Shown: positions 1 through 8,783 of the stretch, in pieces
Layout of the letters: every line of letters begins with the position of its first letter
Position numbering within the stretch: position 1 is the first letter of the stretch
Source of the DNA: Mesorhizobium sp.
GTDB lineage: Bacteria > Pseudomonadota > Alphaproteobacteria > Rhizobiales > Rhizobiaceae
NCBI RefSeq assembly: GCF_024710845.1
Contig: NZ_JANJTZ010000010.1
Span: 49,367-113,366, forward strand
Length of the DNA stretch: 64,000 bases
Direction of reading: 5' to 3'
Program-made: the position numbers and the translations under genes
The notes under the pieces: model-generated
What the model saw: only the letters and a program-made list of their open reading frames with translations
Databases searched by the model: none
What the model was told of the DNA's origin: nothing

Positions 1-1411
1 TGCGGATCGTGCCGTAGATGCCGTTGTTGAGGATCACGACGATGACGTTCGCGCCGTACTGGAGCGCAGTCGCGAATTCCTGGCCGTTCATCAGGAAATC
101 GCCGTCGCCGGCCCAGACGATCACCTCGCGGTCCGGGTTCATCAGCTTGGCGGCGACGCCGCCCGGCACGCCGTAGCCCATCGATCCGGAGGTCGGTGCG
201 GCCTGGCTGTTGAAGCGGCGGAAGCGGTGATAGCGGTGGACCCAGGTTGCGAAATTGCCGGCGCCGTTGGCGATGATGACATCCTCCGGCAGGTTCTCCT
301 CCAGCCAGGCCATGATCGGTCCCATCTTCACCGGGCCGGGGCCGTCGGCCGGGGGCGTCGACCAGGCGAGGTAGTCCTCGTGCATCTCAGCCGTCCGGTT
401 CGCCCAGACCGGCGTCGTTATCGGTGCGGTCGCCGCGAAGGCGTGGGCAAAGGCGGACGGCGTGGCGTTGATCGCGACGGTCGGCCGGTAGACGCGGCCG
501 AGTTCGTGCGGATCGGGATAGACGTGGACCAGCTGCTGGTCCGGGTAGGGGCTCTTCAACAGGGTGTAGTCGGACGACGGCATCTCGCCGAAGCGGCAGC
601 CGACCAGCAGGATGAGGTCGGACTTCTTTATGTAGTCGCCGACCTTGGGGTTAACGCCGATGCCGATGTCGCCTGCATAGGAGGAATGGAGCTGATCGCA
701 GAGCGCCTGGCGACGAAACGAGCAGCCGACCGGCAGGTTCCAGCGCTCTAGCGCGCCGCACATTGCCTTGACAGACTCGGGCGTCCAACGTGTGCCGCCG
801 AGAATGACGAAGGGACGCTCGGCTTTCTCCAGGAGTGCGACCGTAGCTGCGATCTCCGCCTCGCCAGGCGAGCTCTCGACGGGCACGAAGGGGAGCGGCG
901 CGGGCGCTTCGACCACGTCGGTCAGCATGTCTTCCGGCAGCGCGACGACGACCGGGCCGGGCCGGCCCGAGGTGGCGACGGCGAAGGCGCGCGTGACGAG
1001 TTCGGGAATGCGGGCCGCGTCGTCGATCTCGACCACCCATTTCGCCATCGAGCCGAAGAAGGCGCGGTAGTCGACCTCCTGGAACGCCTCGCGTTCCATG
1101 TTGTCGCGCGCGACCTGGCCGACGAACATGATGACGGGGTTGGAGTCCTGCCGGGCGATGTGGATGCCGGCCGACGCATTGGTCGCGCCCGGTCCGCGCG
1201 TGACGAAGCAGATGCCGGGGCGGCCGGTCAGGCGGCCCTCGCAGTCGGCCATCATCGCCGCACCGCCCTCCTGGCGGCAGACGATGTTGGCGATCTTCGA
1301 ATCGTGCAGCGCGTCGAGCACCGCGAGATAGCTCTCGCCGGGCACCGAATAGATGCGCTCGACGCCGTTGGCCGCGAGGCAGTCGACGATCAGTTGTCCG
1401 CCGGTTCTCAT
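1..1411 (-). CDS. Thiamine diphosphate-dependent enzyme, acetolactate synthase-like (3' end cut by window edge)
   Basis: About 470 residues are present; the C-terminus lies beyond the left edge. The N-terminal ThDP-binding domain carries the catalytic glutamate in RQEGGAAMMAD (E48). A central domain follows, then the C-terminal ThDP motif GDGDFLMNG with the downstream NNGIYGTIR that binds Mg-diphosphate. This places it in the IlvB/acetolactate synthase-like superfamily. The exact reaction cannot be told from sequence, since the family also holds decarboxylases, glyoxylate carboligase and sulfoacetaldehyde acetyltransferase. The start ATG overlaps the stop of the upstream CoA-transferase by 4 bp (ATGA), so the two are almost certainly co-translated and probably act in one acyl-CoA or 2-oxoacid pathway. 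An oxalyl-CoA decarboxylase role is possible given that partner, but no diagnostic residues were identified. Confidence 0.88.
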   Translation of the reverse strand, partial: MRTGGQLIVDCLAANGVERIYSVPGESYLAVLDALHDSKIANIVCRQEGGAAMMADCEGRLTGRPGICFVTRGPGATNASAGIHIARQDSNPVIMFVGQVARDNMEREAFQEVDYRAFFGSMAKWVVEIDDAARIPELVTRAFAVATSGRPGPVVVALPEDMLTDVVEAPAPLPFVPVESSPGEAEIAATVALLEKAERPFVILGGTRWTPESVKAMCGALERWNLPVGCSFRRQALCDQLHSSYAGDIGIGVNPKVGDYIKKSDLILLVGCRFGEMPSSDYTLLKSPYPDQQLVHVYPDPHELGRVYRPTVAINATPSAFAHAFAATAPITTPVWANRTAEMHEDYLAWSTPPADGPGPVKMGPIMAWLEENLPEDVIIANGAGNFATWVHRYHRFRRFNSQAAPTSGSMGYGVPGGVAAKLMNPDREVIVWAGDGDFLMNGQEFATALQYGANVIVVILNNGIYGTIR

Positions 1412-2580
1412 TTCTTCTTCTCCAGTTCGGCGAGGATTTCGGCCATATGTTCGCCGAGCCGCGGCGAGGGGTGGTCGTAAACGATCGGCGTTGCCGAAAA
1501 GACCATCGGCGCGCGCACCGACGGAAGCGTCTCGCCGTGGCCGTCGGCGAGGTCCATGCGCATGCCGCGCGCGATGGTCTGCGGGTCGGCGAAGCTTTCG
1601 GCGATGTTGTTGATCGGGCTCGCCGGCACCGCCGCGGCGTCGAGCTTGGGCAGAAGGTCGGCGCGGGTCCAGGAGGCGAGGGCGGCGACCAGCCTTTCGC
1701 GCAGGCGGACGCGGTTGACCACGCGCGCCGGATTGGTCGCGAAGTCGGGATCCGTGGGCAGGTCGTCGAGCCCGACGACCTTGCAGAAGCGCTGGAACTG
1801 GCCGTCATTGCCGGCAGCGAGGATGAAGTGCCCGTCCGCCACCGGCAGAACCTCGTAGGGCGCGATGTTCATGTGGGCGTTGCCCATCTGGGCGGGCGCC
1901 TTGCCGGAGACGAGGTAGTTGAGGTTCTGGTTGCCGAGCACGGAGATCTGCGTGTCGTAGAGCGCCATGTCGATGTGCTGGCCCTCACCGGTCGCCTCGG
2001 CGTGACGGAGTGCTGCCTGGATGGCGATGACCGAATAAAGACCGGTGAAGATGTCGGAGATCGCCACGCCCGCTTTCTGCGGTTCGCGGCCGGGCTCGCC
2101 GGTAATCGACATCATGCCGGACATGCCCTGGATGATAAAGTCGTAGCCCGCGCGCGGCGCGTAGGGGCCGGTCTGGCCGAAGCCGGTGATGGAGCAGTAG
2201 ACGAGCTTCGGATTGAGCGCCTTCACGCTGTTGTAGTCGAAACCGTATTTCTTCAGGCCGCCGACCTTGAAGTTCTCGATCAGCACGTCGGCGTCGGCGA
2301 TCAGCTTGCGCAGCGTCTCGGCGCCGTCCGGCGTGGTGAAATCGATGGCGATGGAGCGCTTGCCGCGGTTGCAGGAATGGTAATAAGCGGCGGAGAGATT
2401 CGTGCCGTCCGCCGCCATGAAGAAGGGCGGTCCCCATTTGCGCGTGTCATCGCCGCCATCCGGGTTTTCCACCTTGATCACGTCCGCGCCGAGATCGGCC
2501 AGGACCTGACCGGCCCAGGGCCCGGCGAGGATGCGGGCGAGTTCGATGACGCGGATGCCGGACAGGGGAGGCTTGGACAT
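1408..2580 (-). CDS. CaiB/BaiF (family III) CoA-transferase
   Basis: 390 residues, the usual length for family III CoA-transferases, which move CoA between carboxylic acids. The N-terminus has the typical LSGIRVIELARILAGPWAG followed by LGADVIKVENPDGGDDTR. The probable catalytic aspartate is D176 in GVAISDIFTG, which forms the acyl-aspartyl anhydride in the family. The substrate is not predictable from sequence. It is the first gene of a two-gene operon with the ThDP enzyme, and the stop and start codons overlap. An NMT1-type ABC importer lies about 1.2 kb away in the opposite direction and may supply a substrate (inference). Confidence 0.92.
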   Translation of the reverse strand: MSKPPLSGIRVIELARILAGPWAGQVLADLGADVIKVENPDGGDDTRKWGPPFFMAADGTNLSAAYYHSCNRGKRSIAIDFTTPDGAETLRKLIADADVLIENFKVGGLKKYGFDYNSVKALNPKLVYCSITGFGQTGPYAPRAGYDFIIQGMSGMMSITGEPGREPQKAGVAISDIFTGLYSVIAIQAALRHAEATGEGQHIDMALYDTQISVLGNQNLNYLVSGKAPAQMGNAHMNIAPYEVLPVADGHFILAAGNDGQFQRFCKVVGLDDLPTDPDFATNPARVVNRVRLRERLVAALASWTRADLLPKLDAAAVPASPINNIAESFADPQTIARGMRMDLADGHGETLPSVRAPMVFSATPIVYDHPSPRLGEHMAEILAELEKKK

Positions 2581-2702
2581 GAGGGGTTCACTCCGGTTAC
2601 CGGCTGACTAGCAGCGGCGCGAAGGGATGTCACGGGCTTGCCTTGGGCCAGAAGCCCGGCCGCTCCTGCGCAGCAGCGCGCGACGGTCGTTTCCCGGCGC
2701 GT

Positions 2703-3629
2703 CTAGGTCACGCGTTCCAGCCACGTGCCGAAATCCGCCATCACCTGATCGCGGTTCACCTCGTTCAGGCTTTCGTGGCGGGTCTGCGGGTAAATGGTTG
2801 AAACCAGATTCGAAAAGCCCATCCGCCTCAACCGCTCGGCGTGGTGCCGGACGGCCTTGCCGCCATCCGTCGCGGGGTCGTTCTCGCCGCCGATGAGGTA
2901 GAGCGGCAGGTCGCGGCGAATGCCGGCGTAGTTGCGGTCGTTGGCGCCGGCGAAGATCAGGTCGAAGACATCCCTCCACATCGACACCGACGCGTCCCAG
3001 CCGCAAAGCGGGTCGGCGACATATTTGTCGACCTCGGCCGGGTCGCGCGACAGCCAGTCGAACTCTGTGCGGCGATCCTTGGTCTGCTTTGCCCAGGCTT
3101 GGAAGGTGAGCTTGGGCAGGATGCGTGAGGGCACATCGGAGCCGAGGCGGAAGCGCTCGAAGGCCAAGACGCCTTGAGCCACGCGGCCGAGTGCTCCGGC
3201 GGAGAAATTGGCGTTGCAGATCGCGGCCGCGCGGATGCGGTTGGAGTGCTTGAGGACGAAATTCATGCCCGAGAGGCCGCCCATCGAATGGCCGAAGAGG
3301 ATAACCGGCAGGCCCGGGTAATCGGCAGCGATGCGGTCCTGGACGGCGTCGATGTCGGCGACGACCTTGGCCGCGCCGTCCTGCTTCGCGAACATCCGCG
3401 GCGGGGCGTCGGAGGCGGTGGTCGCGCCATGGCCGCGATGGTCGTGCGCATACGTGTGGAAGCCGCGGAGGCTGAGGAAATCGGCGAAGCGGGCATAGCG
3501 GGCGGCATGCTCCGCCAGACCGTGATTGATCTGGACCACGCCGCGCGGTGCACCCTCCGCCTTGCGGACGTAGGCGTTGAGGCTCGCTCCCGTGGGCGAG
3601 GCGATCCTGATCTGGCTGTCGAACGGCAC
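2703..3629 (-). CDS. Alpha/beta hydrolase, monoacylglycerol lipase/lysophospholipase-like
   Basis: 308 residues. A serine hydrolase of the S33/hydrolase_4 (PldB/monoglyceride lipase-like) type: oxyanion segment NHGLAEH, DHRGHG, nucleophile elbow GHSMGG with S115, an acid in GGENDPATDGG and the histidine in TRHESLNE near the C-terminus. No signal peptide is seen, so it is probably cytosolic and acts on acyl esters; the substrate is unknown. It lies 122 bp upstream of the CoA-transferase on the same strand and could be in the same transcript. Its start is 204 bp from the divergent ABC-transporter gene, so the region between holds promoters for both directions. Confidence 0.88.
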   Translation of the reverse strand: MPFDSQIRIASPTGASLNAYVRKAEGAPRGVVQINHGLAEHAARYARFADFLSLRGFHTYAHDHRGHGATTASDAPPRMFAKQDGAAKVVADIDAVQDRIAADYPGLPVILFGHSMGGLSGMNFVLKHSNRIRAAAICNANFSAGALGRVAQGVLAFERFRLGSDVPSRILPKLTFQAWAKQTKDRRTEFDWLSRDPAEVDKYVADPLCGWDASVSMWRDVFDLIFAGANDRNYAGIRRDLPLYLIGGENDPATDGGKAVRHHAERLRRMGFSNLVSTIYPQTRHESLNEVNRDQVMADFGTWLERVT

Positions 3630-3714
3630 GCTGTTCTCCCCCTTGGCAAGAAGTCGAGTTCGCTCCCCGCCGCGACATTCGTCAAGGGCGTCCGTCCACT
3701 GGTTCGCGCGTGCC

Positions 3715-3743
3715 GATTGCCGCTGTTTTAGTCAGATTGCCGC
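3715..3743. repeat. Direct repeat GATTGCCGC, exactly 20 bp apart, in a divergent promoter region
   Basis: GATTGCCGC occurs at 3715-3723 and again at 3735-3743, two helical turns apart. It lies between the alpha/beta hydrolase (minus) and the ABC importer operon (plus). Such spacing suits a dimeric regulator binding one face of the helix and could serve either gene. No adjacent regulator gene is present in the window, so the cognate protein is unknown. Two 9-mers may also be chance. Confidence 0.3.
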
Positions 3744-3833
3744 ACTGCCGAATGTCTGTGCAGTTTTGGCCTTGCAAAGGGCGTTTCACGCCTGTTTGAT
3801 GGTGGTCTGACAATCACAGGGGAGCAACAAAGC

Positions 3834-4859
3834 ATGATCACACGCAGGGCATTCTCGCTCGCAGCCGCCGCTCTGGCCGGTGCCGTGGCTTTTGCCGCGC
3901 CGGTTCGCGCCGAAACCGACATCAAGTTCACGCTGGACTGGAAGTTCGAGGGGCCGGCGGCCGGCTTCTTCCTCGCGATGGACAAGGGCTACTTCAAGGA
4001 AGCGGGCCTCAACGTCACCATCGACACCGGCAACGGCTCGGTCGAGGCGATTCCGCGCGTGGCCACCGGCGCCTATCAGATGGGCTTCGGCGACATCAAT
4101 TCGCTGATCAAGTTCCTCGACACCGACCCGACGCAGAAGATCAAGGCCGTGATGGTCGTCTACGAACGCCCGCCGTTCTCGATCATCGGCCGCAAGAGCC
4201 TCGGCATCACCGAGGATCCGAAGTCGGTTGAAGGCCACAAGCTCGGCGCTCCGCCGCCGGACGGCGCCTTCGCGCAGTGGCCGGCCTTCGTGCAGGCGGC
4301 GGGTCTCGACGCCTCCAAGGTGACGATCGAAAGCGTCGGCTTTCCGGTGCGCGAACCGATGCTGGCGCAGGGCCAGGTCGACGGCATCTTCGGCTTCGCC
4401 TTCTCCTCGGTGCTGAACCTGAAGGCTCAAGGTGTGGCCGCCGACGACATCTCGATGATCCTGATGGCCGAGCACGGGCTCGATCTCTACGGCAACTCGA
4501 TCCTGGTCAATACCGACTTCGCGGCGGCCAATCCGGATGCGGTGAAGGGCTTCCTCAAGGCACTCGCCAAGGGCTTCGCCGACGCGGTCGCCGATCCGGT
4601 GGCGGGCGCCGAGGCGGTGATGAAGCGCAACGAAGTGCTGAAGAAGGACATCGAGATCGAACGGCTGAAGATGGCCAACGACCTCAACATCAAGACGCCC
4701 TACGTGGTCGAGAACGGCTTCGGCGGGCTCGACATGGCCAAGCTCACCAAGTCGATCGAGTACCTGACCGTGTCGATGAAGCTGACGGGTAAGGTCAAGG
4801 CGGAACAGATCTTCGACGCCTCGTACCTTCCGCCGAAGGAAGAGCGGATGCTGCCGTAA
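3834..4859 (+). CDS. ABC transporter substrate-binding protein, NMT1/THI5-like
   Basis: 341 residues. The N-terminus ITRRAFSLAAAALAGAVAF with cleavage near VRA|ETD looks like a signal peptide, and the twin arginine followed by x-F-S-L suggests possible Tat export. The mature start IKFTLDWKFEGPAAGFFLA resembles the NMT1/THI5 periplasmic family, which includes binding proteins for pyrimidine precursors, taurine/sulfonates and nitrate. The ligand is therefore an organic anion or pyrimidine-like compound and cannot be fixed. GGGGAG lies about 8 bp before the ATG. It is the first gene of a binding protein-ATPase-permease operon, and a strong hairpin follows its stop. Confidence 0.9.
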   Translation: MITRRAFSLAAAALAGAVAFAAPVRAETDIKFTLDWKFEGPAAGFFLAMDKGYFKEAGLNVTIDTGNGSVEAIPRVATGAYQMGFGDINSLIKFLDTDPTQKIKAVMVVYERPPFSIIGRKSLGITEDPKSVEGHKLGAPPPDGAFAQWPAFVQAAGLDASKVTIESVGFPVREPMLAQGQVDGIFGFAFSSVLNLKAQGVAADDISMILMAEHGLDLYGNSILVNTDFAAANPDAVKGFLKALAKGFADAVADPVAGAEAVMKRNEVLKKDIEIERLKMANDLNIKTPYVVENGFGGLDMAKLTKSIEYLTVSMKLTGKVKAEQIFDASYLPPKEERMLP

Positions 4860-4863
4860 GGCA

Positions 4864-4923
4864 GTCGGTCGTCATGCGTCGGTCGATGGTCGAAAGGCCA
4901 CGACCGACGAAGCTCGACCGACG
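4864..4923 (+). other. Intercistronic nested stem-loop between binding protein and ATPase genes
   Basis: CGTCGGTCG (4877-4885) pairs with CGACCGACG (4901-4909), extended past a bulged A by TGG/CCA around an 8-nt loop. An outer arm GTCGGTCG (4864-4871) pairs with CGACCGAC (4915-4922). The two left arms and two right arms are near-identical, so alternative registers are also possible. No T-tract follows, so it is not a classic terminator. Similar hairpins after binding-protein genes elsewhere protect the upstream mRNA from 3' exonucleases and raise its level over that of the membrane components (inference here). Confidence 0.6.
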
Positions 4924-4950
4924 ACGGTCTTTCCTCTTGCGGAGCTTCAT

Positions 4951-5742
4951 TTGACCTACCCCCTGGTTACCATTTCCAACGTCGACATGCGCTATGGCGG
5001 CGCGGAGGGGACGCTTGCCGTCAAGGAACTGACGCTCGCCGTCGCCAAGGGCGAGTTCGCCGCCGTGGTCGGGCCGTCGGGCTGCGGCAAGTCCACACTG
5101 ATGAAGCTGGTGACCGGGCTGCACATTCCGCAATCGGGCGAGGTGATGGTCGCGGGCGCGCGGGTGACCAAGCCGGTGTCGATCGTCGGCATGGCGTTCC
5201 AGAACCCGACCATGCTGCCCTGGCGCACCACGCTCGACAACATCCTCTTGCCGCTGGAAATCGTCGAGCGGCACCGCAAGCGGCTGCGGGCCAACAAGGC
5301 GGAGTATGTCGCCAAGGCCGAGAAGCTCCTGGAGACCGTCGGCCTCAAGGGCTTCGGCTCGAAATTTCCCTGGCAGCTTTCCGGCGGCATGCAGCAGCGC
5401 GCCAATTTGTGCCGCGCGCTGATTCACGAGCCCGACCTGCTGATGCTCGACGAGCCGTTCGGTGCGCTCGACTCGTTCACCCGCGAGGAACTGTGGTGCG
5501 TCATCCGCGACCTGCACGCCGCTCAGGGTGTGACGATCGTGCTGGTGACACATGACCTGCGCGAAGCGGCCTTCCTGGCCGACAAGGTCTTCGTGATGAG
5601 TTCGCGGCCCGGCCGCATCCTGCAGGAGCGGCACGTGCCGTTCGAACGGCCGCGCGATCTGGAAATTCTCTACAGGCCCGAGTTCAACGACCTCGTGCAT
5701 GAGCTGCGCGGGGCCATCGCCGAAGCGAGGATCGCGGCATGA
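4951..5742 (+). CDS. ABC transporter ATP-binding protein (SsuB/TauB/NrtD-type)
   Basis: 263 residues. Walker A GPSGCGKST (41-49), Q-loop FQNPTMLPW, signature LSGGMQQR (143-150), Walker B LLMLDEPFGALD and the switch histidine in LVTHDLREAAF are all intact, so it should be an active importer ATPase. The start codon is TTG, preceded by GCGGAGC; no ATG gives a full N-terminus. The stop overlaps the permease start by 4 bp (ATGA). It energises uptake of the ligand bound by the upstream binding protein. Confidence 0.93.
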   Translation: MTYPLVTISNVDMRYGGAEGTLAVKELTLAVAKGEFAAVVGPSGCGKSTLMKLVTGLHIPQSGEVMVAGARVTKPVSIVGMAFQNPTMLPWRTTLDNILLPLEIVERHRKRLRANKAEYVAKAEKLLETVGLKGFGSKFPWQLSGGMQQRANLCRALIHEPDLLMLDEPFGALDSFTREELWCVIRDLHAAQGVTIVLVTHDLREAAFLADKVFVMSSRPGRILQERHVPFERPRDLEILYRPEFNDLVHELRGAIAEARIAA

Positions 5743-6521
5743 ACGCGGGAACGGGTAAGGGCTTCAACTGGCTCAACGCGGCGCCGTGGCTCTACACGAT
5801 TGCGCTTTTTGTGATCTGGGAGGCCGCCGTGCGCGCCTTCGGCATCGCGCAATACGTGCTGCCGGCGCCGAGCGTCATTCTCAATGCGATCATCGAGTTC
5901 TGGCCGGCGATCTGGAAGAATTCGCTGCAGACGCTCTACACCACGACCGTCGGCTTTCTGCTCGCCGTCGTCGGCGGCCTGGCGCTGGGCCTGCTGGTCG
6001 GCTGGTCGCGCTCGATCTATGCCGGGCTCTACCCGCTGATGGTCGGCTTCAACGCGATCCCCAAGGTCGCGATCGTGCCGATCCTGGTGATCTGGTTCGG
6101 CATCGGCACCATTCCGGCGGTGCTCACCGCCTTCCTGATCGCCTTCTTCCCGATCGTCGTGAATGTGGCGACAGGGCTTGCCACCATCGAGCCCGAGACC
6201 GAGGACGTGCTGCGCGCACTCGGCGCCAAGAAGATGGACATCATGCTGAAGGTCGGCATCCCGCGCTCGATGCCCTACTTTTTCGGCTCGCTGAAGGTTG
6301 CGATCACGCTCGCCTTCGTCGGGTCGGTCGTGTCCGAAACGGTCGCGTCCAATTCCGGACTCGGCCAGATGATGTCGGCGGCGCAGTCGCAGTTCAACGT
6401 GCCGCTGGTCTTCGCCGGCCTGATCATGCTCGCGGTCGAGGGCATCGCCATGTATGCGCTGATGGCATGGATCGAGATGCGCACCACCGGCTGGGCGCAT
6501 CGCGGGCAGGGGGCGCAGTAG
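5739..6521 (+). CDS. ABC transporter permease (BPD_transp_1, SsuC/TauC-type)
   Basis: 260 residues with about six hydrophobic segments. The cytoplasmic EAA-like loop that contacts the ATPase is visible around EDVLRALGAKKMDIMLKVGI followed by P-R-S-M-P. The length is normal for SsuC/TauC/ThiX-type permeases. It overlaps the ATPase gene by 4 bp and is the last gene of the importer operon. The next gene, ettA, has its own likely promoter. Confidence 0.92.
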   Translation: MNAGTGKGFNWLNAAPWLYTIALFVIWEAAVRAFGIAQYVLPAPSVILNAIIEFWPAIWKNSLQTLYTTTVGFLLAVVGGLALGLLVGWSRSIYAGLYPLMVGFNAIPKVAIVPILVIWFGIGTIPAVLTAFLIAFFPIVVNVATGLATIEPETEDVLRALGAKKMDIMLKVGIPRSMPYFFGSLKVAITLAFVGSVVSETVASNSGLGQMMSAAQSQFNVPLVFAGLIMLAVEGIAMYALMAWIEMRTTGWAHRGQGAQ

Positions 6522-6536
6522 ATCGTCTGCGCCGCA

Positions 6537-6565
6537 TTGCCCTTTGCCGTCCGTTCGCCTACATA
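6537..6565 (+). promoter_or_regulatory. Predicted sigma-70 promoter for ettA
   Basis: TTGCCC (6537-6542), a 17-bp spacer and TACATA (6560-6565) lie about 40 bp before the GTG start of ettA. The -35 agrees with TTGACA at four of six positions and the -10 with TATAAT at four. It lies after the permease stop, consistent with ettA being transcribed separately. Confidence 0.45.
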
Positions 6566-6605
6566 GCGCGCAACTTCCAACACTCGTTGATCAGGAATAG
6601 CGCGC

Positions 6606-8255
6606 GTGGCACGCCAGTTCATCTATCACATGTCGGGCCTCTCCAAGGCCTACGGCACCAAGAAGGTGCTCGACAACGTCCATCTCTCCTTCTACCCGGA
6701 CGCCAAGATCGGCATCCTGGGCCCGAACGGCTCGGGCAAGTCGACGATCCTGCGCATCATGGCCGGGCTCGACAAGGAATATCAGGGCGAGGCGTGGCTC
6801 GCCGACGGCGCGACCGTCGGCTATCTGGCGCAGGAGCCGCAGCTCAACGCGGCCAAGAATGTGTTCGACAACGTCATGGAGGGCGTGGCGAAAAAGACCG
6901 CCATCATCGAGCGCTACAACGAGCTGATGATGAATTATTCCGACGAGACCGCGGACGAGGGCGCCAAGCTCCAGGACGAGATGGACCGTCTCAACCTGTG
7001 GGACCTCGAACAGCAGGTCGAAATGGCGATGGAGGCGTTGCAGTGCCCGCCGCCGGATGCCGACGTGAACAATCTCTCGGGCGGCGAGCGCCGTCGTGTC
7101 GCGCTGTGCCGTCTGCTGCTCGAGCAGCCCGACCTGCTGCTCCTTGACGAGCCGACCAACCATCTCGACGCCGAGACGACCGCCTGGCTGGAAAAGCACC
7201 TGCGCGACTATCCGGGCTCGGTGCTGATCATCACCCATGATCGCTACTTCCTCGACAACGTCACCGGCTGGATCCTCGAACTCGACCGCGGGCGCGGCAT
7301 CCCCTACGAGGGCAACTACACCAAGTATCTCGACGCCAAGGCCAAGCGCCTGATCCAGGAAGGCCGCGAGGACGACGCGCGGCAGAAGTCGATCTGGCGC
7401 GAGCGCGAATGGATCCAGTCCAGCCCGAAGGCCCGCCAGACCAAGTCGAAGGCGCGTATCAAGGCCTATGAGGATCTGGTCGAGCAGGCGCAGAACCGCA
7501 AGCCGACCGACACGCAGATCGTCATCCCGGCCGGCGAACGGCTCGGCAACGTGGTGATCGAGGTCGACGGCCTGACCAAGGGCTTCACCGACGAGGTACT
7601 GATCGAGAACCTGTCGTTCAGGCTGCCGCCGGGCGGCATCGTTGGCGTGATCGGTCCCAACGGCGCGGGCAAGACGACGCTGTTCCGCATGTTCACCGGC
7701 CAGGAAAAGCCGGATTCCGGCACGATCCGCATCGGCGAGACGGTCAAGATGGGCTATGTCGACCAGAGCCGCGACGCGCTCGACCCGAACAAGAACGTCT
7801 GGGAGGAAATCTCCGGCGGCGCCGAGGTGATCAAGCTCGGCAAGCACGAGGTGAACTCGCGGGCGTACTGCTCGTCGTTCAACTTCCGCGGTGCCGACCA
7901 GCAGCAGAAGGTCGGTAATCTCTCCGGCGGCCAGCGCAACCGCGTGCACCTTGCCAAGATGTTGAAGAACGGTGGCAACGTGTTGCTGCTCGACGAGCCG
8001 ACCAACGATCTCGATACCGAAACCCTGTCGGCGCTGGAAGACGCGCTGGAAGCCTATGCCGGCTGCGCGGTCATCATCTCGCACGACCGAATGTTCCTCG
8101 ACCGCATGGCGACCCACATGCTGGCCTTCGAAGGCAATGCGCATGTCGAGTGGTTCGAGGGCAATTTCGAGGAATACGAGAAGGACAAGATCCGCCGCTT
8201 CGGACCCGATGCCGCCAATCCGCATCGCATGACGCACAAGCGGCTGACGCGGTAG
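6606..8255 (+). CDS. ettA: Energy-dependent translational throttle protein EttA (ABC-F ATPase)
   Basis: 549 residues against about 555 in E. coli EttA. It has two soluble ABC domains: Walker A GPNGSGKST (39-47), LSGGERRR near 158 and LLLLDEPTNHLD in the first, and GPNGAGKTT, LSGGQRNR and LLLDEPTNDLD in the second. The linker IQSSPKARQTKSKARI is characteristic of the EttA subgroup. No membrane segments are present. Family members bind the ribosomal E site and couple translation to the ADP/ATP ratio. The start is GTG, with AGGAAT upstream. Confidence 0.93.
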   Translation: MARQFIYHMSGLSKAYGTKKVLDNVHLSFYPDAKIGILGPNGSGKSTILRIMAGLDKEYQGEAWLADGATVGYLAQEPQLNAAKNVFDNVMEGVAKKTAIIERYNELMMNYSDETADEGAKLQDEMDRLNLWDLEQQVEMAMEALQCPPPDADVNNLSGGERRRVALCRLLLEQPDLLLLDEPTNHLDAETTAWLEKHLRDYPGSVLIITHDRYFLDNVTGWILELDRGRGIPYEGNYTKYLDAKAKRLIQEGREDDARQKSIWREREWIQSSPKARQTKSKARIKAYEDLVEQAQNRKPTDTQIVIPAGERLGNVVIEVDGLTKGFTDEVLIENLSFRLPPGGIVGVIGPNGAGKTTLFRMFTGQEKPDSGTIRIGETVKMGYVDQSRDALDPNKNVWEEISGGAEVIKLGKHEVNSRAYCSSFNFRGADQQQKVGNLSGGQRNRVHLAKMLKNGGNVLLLDEPTNDLDTETLSALEDALEAYAGCAVIISHDRMFLDRMATHMLAFEGNAHVEWFEGNFEEYEKDKIRRFGPDAANPHRMTHKRLTR

Positions 8256-8281
8256 AATCGAGCGCGGGGGAGGCAGCCGCC

Positions 8282-8617
8282 ATGTCGGGTTTCAGGACGT
8301 ACTTCGCAGCGTGCTGCCTGGCCGCGGCTGCGCTGCTTTTTGCCTCCTCCGCGGAGGCGAAGCGGGCGCGATGCTTCACGACCGACGACGGCTACTTTGC
8401 CTGCAACTTCGTCGCGACCGACCGGCAGGGTAGCTTCGAGATCAGCGCCCGCGGCAAGCCGACCTACAGCCTGATCGTCGATCAGCCGGGCTTTGCCAGC
8501 GCCTTCGTCAATATCGGCGGTCGCAACGTCTCCCTGCCGGGAATGTATGTGCGGTCGAACGACGACGGCGCCTGCTGGAACAATCCCGAGACCTCGACGC
8601 GAATCTGCGCCTGGTAG
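8282..8617 (+). CDS. Small secreted protein, unrecognised
   Basis: 111 residues. The first 26 or so form a signal peptide (hydrophobic AACCLAAAALLFASS, cleavage after AEA). The mature part of about 85 residues has several cysteines (RCFTTDDGYFACNF and DDGACWNNPET...ICAW), suggesting disulfides in the periplasm. GGGGGAGG lies just before the ATG, which supports this start over longer upstream frames. It follows ettA by 26 bp and could be co-transcribed. No family is recognised. Confidence 0.7.
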   Translation: MSGFRTYFAACCLAAAALLFASSAEAKRARCFTTDDGYFACNFVATDRQGSFEISARGKPTYSLIVDQPGFASAFVNIGGRNVSLPGMYVRSNDDGACWNNPETSTRICAW

Positions 8618-8670
8618 GGGCTGTCCGCCCACGATGACGTGGACGAGTGGGGCCGACATTCCGCCAGCCT

Positions 8671-8699
8671 TTGCTTTGCCTCAATTTTTGGCGTATTCG
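8671..8699 (+). promoter_or_regulatory. Possible promoter for the KAS III-like gene
   Basis: TTGCTT (8671-8676), 17 bp, TATTCG (8694-8699), in the 166-bp gap before the start at 8784. The spacing is ideal but the -10 is weak. Confidence 0.35.
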
Positions 8700-8783
8700 C
8701 GGATTGCGCAACGGCCCGCGACGGATCCCTCCCCATGCCGTCGTCACGCGTGAAATCAGGGCCCCGACGGGACGATTCCTAGC

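Noticed and set aside
1447..2607. Open frame on the plus strand opposite the CoA-transferase
   Set aside because: Antisense shadow; the minus strand encodes a clear CaiB/BaiF protein and this frame shows no family pattern or ribosome-binding site.
3630..3833. Possible TPP riboswitch before the NMT1/THI5-type binding protein
   Set aside because: The conserved CUGAGA and ACCUGA-type cores were looked for and not seen.
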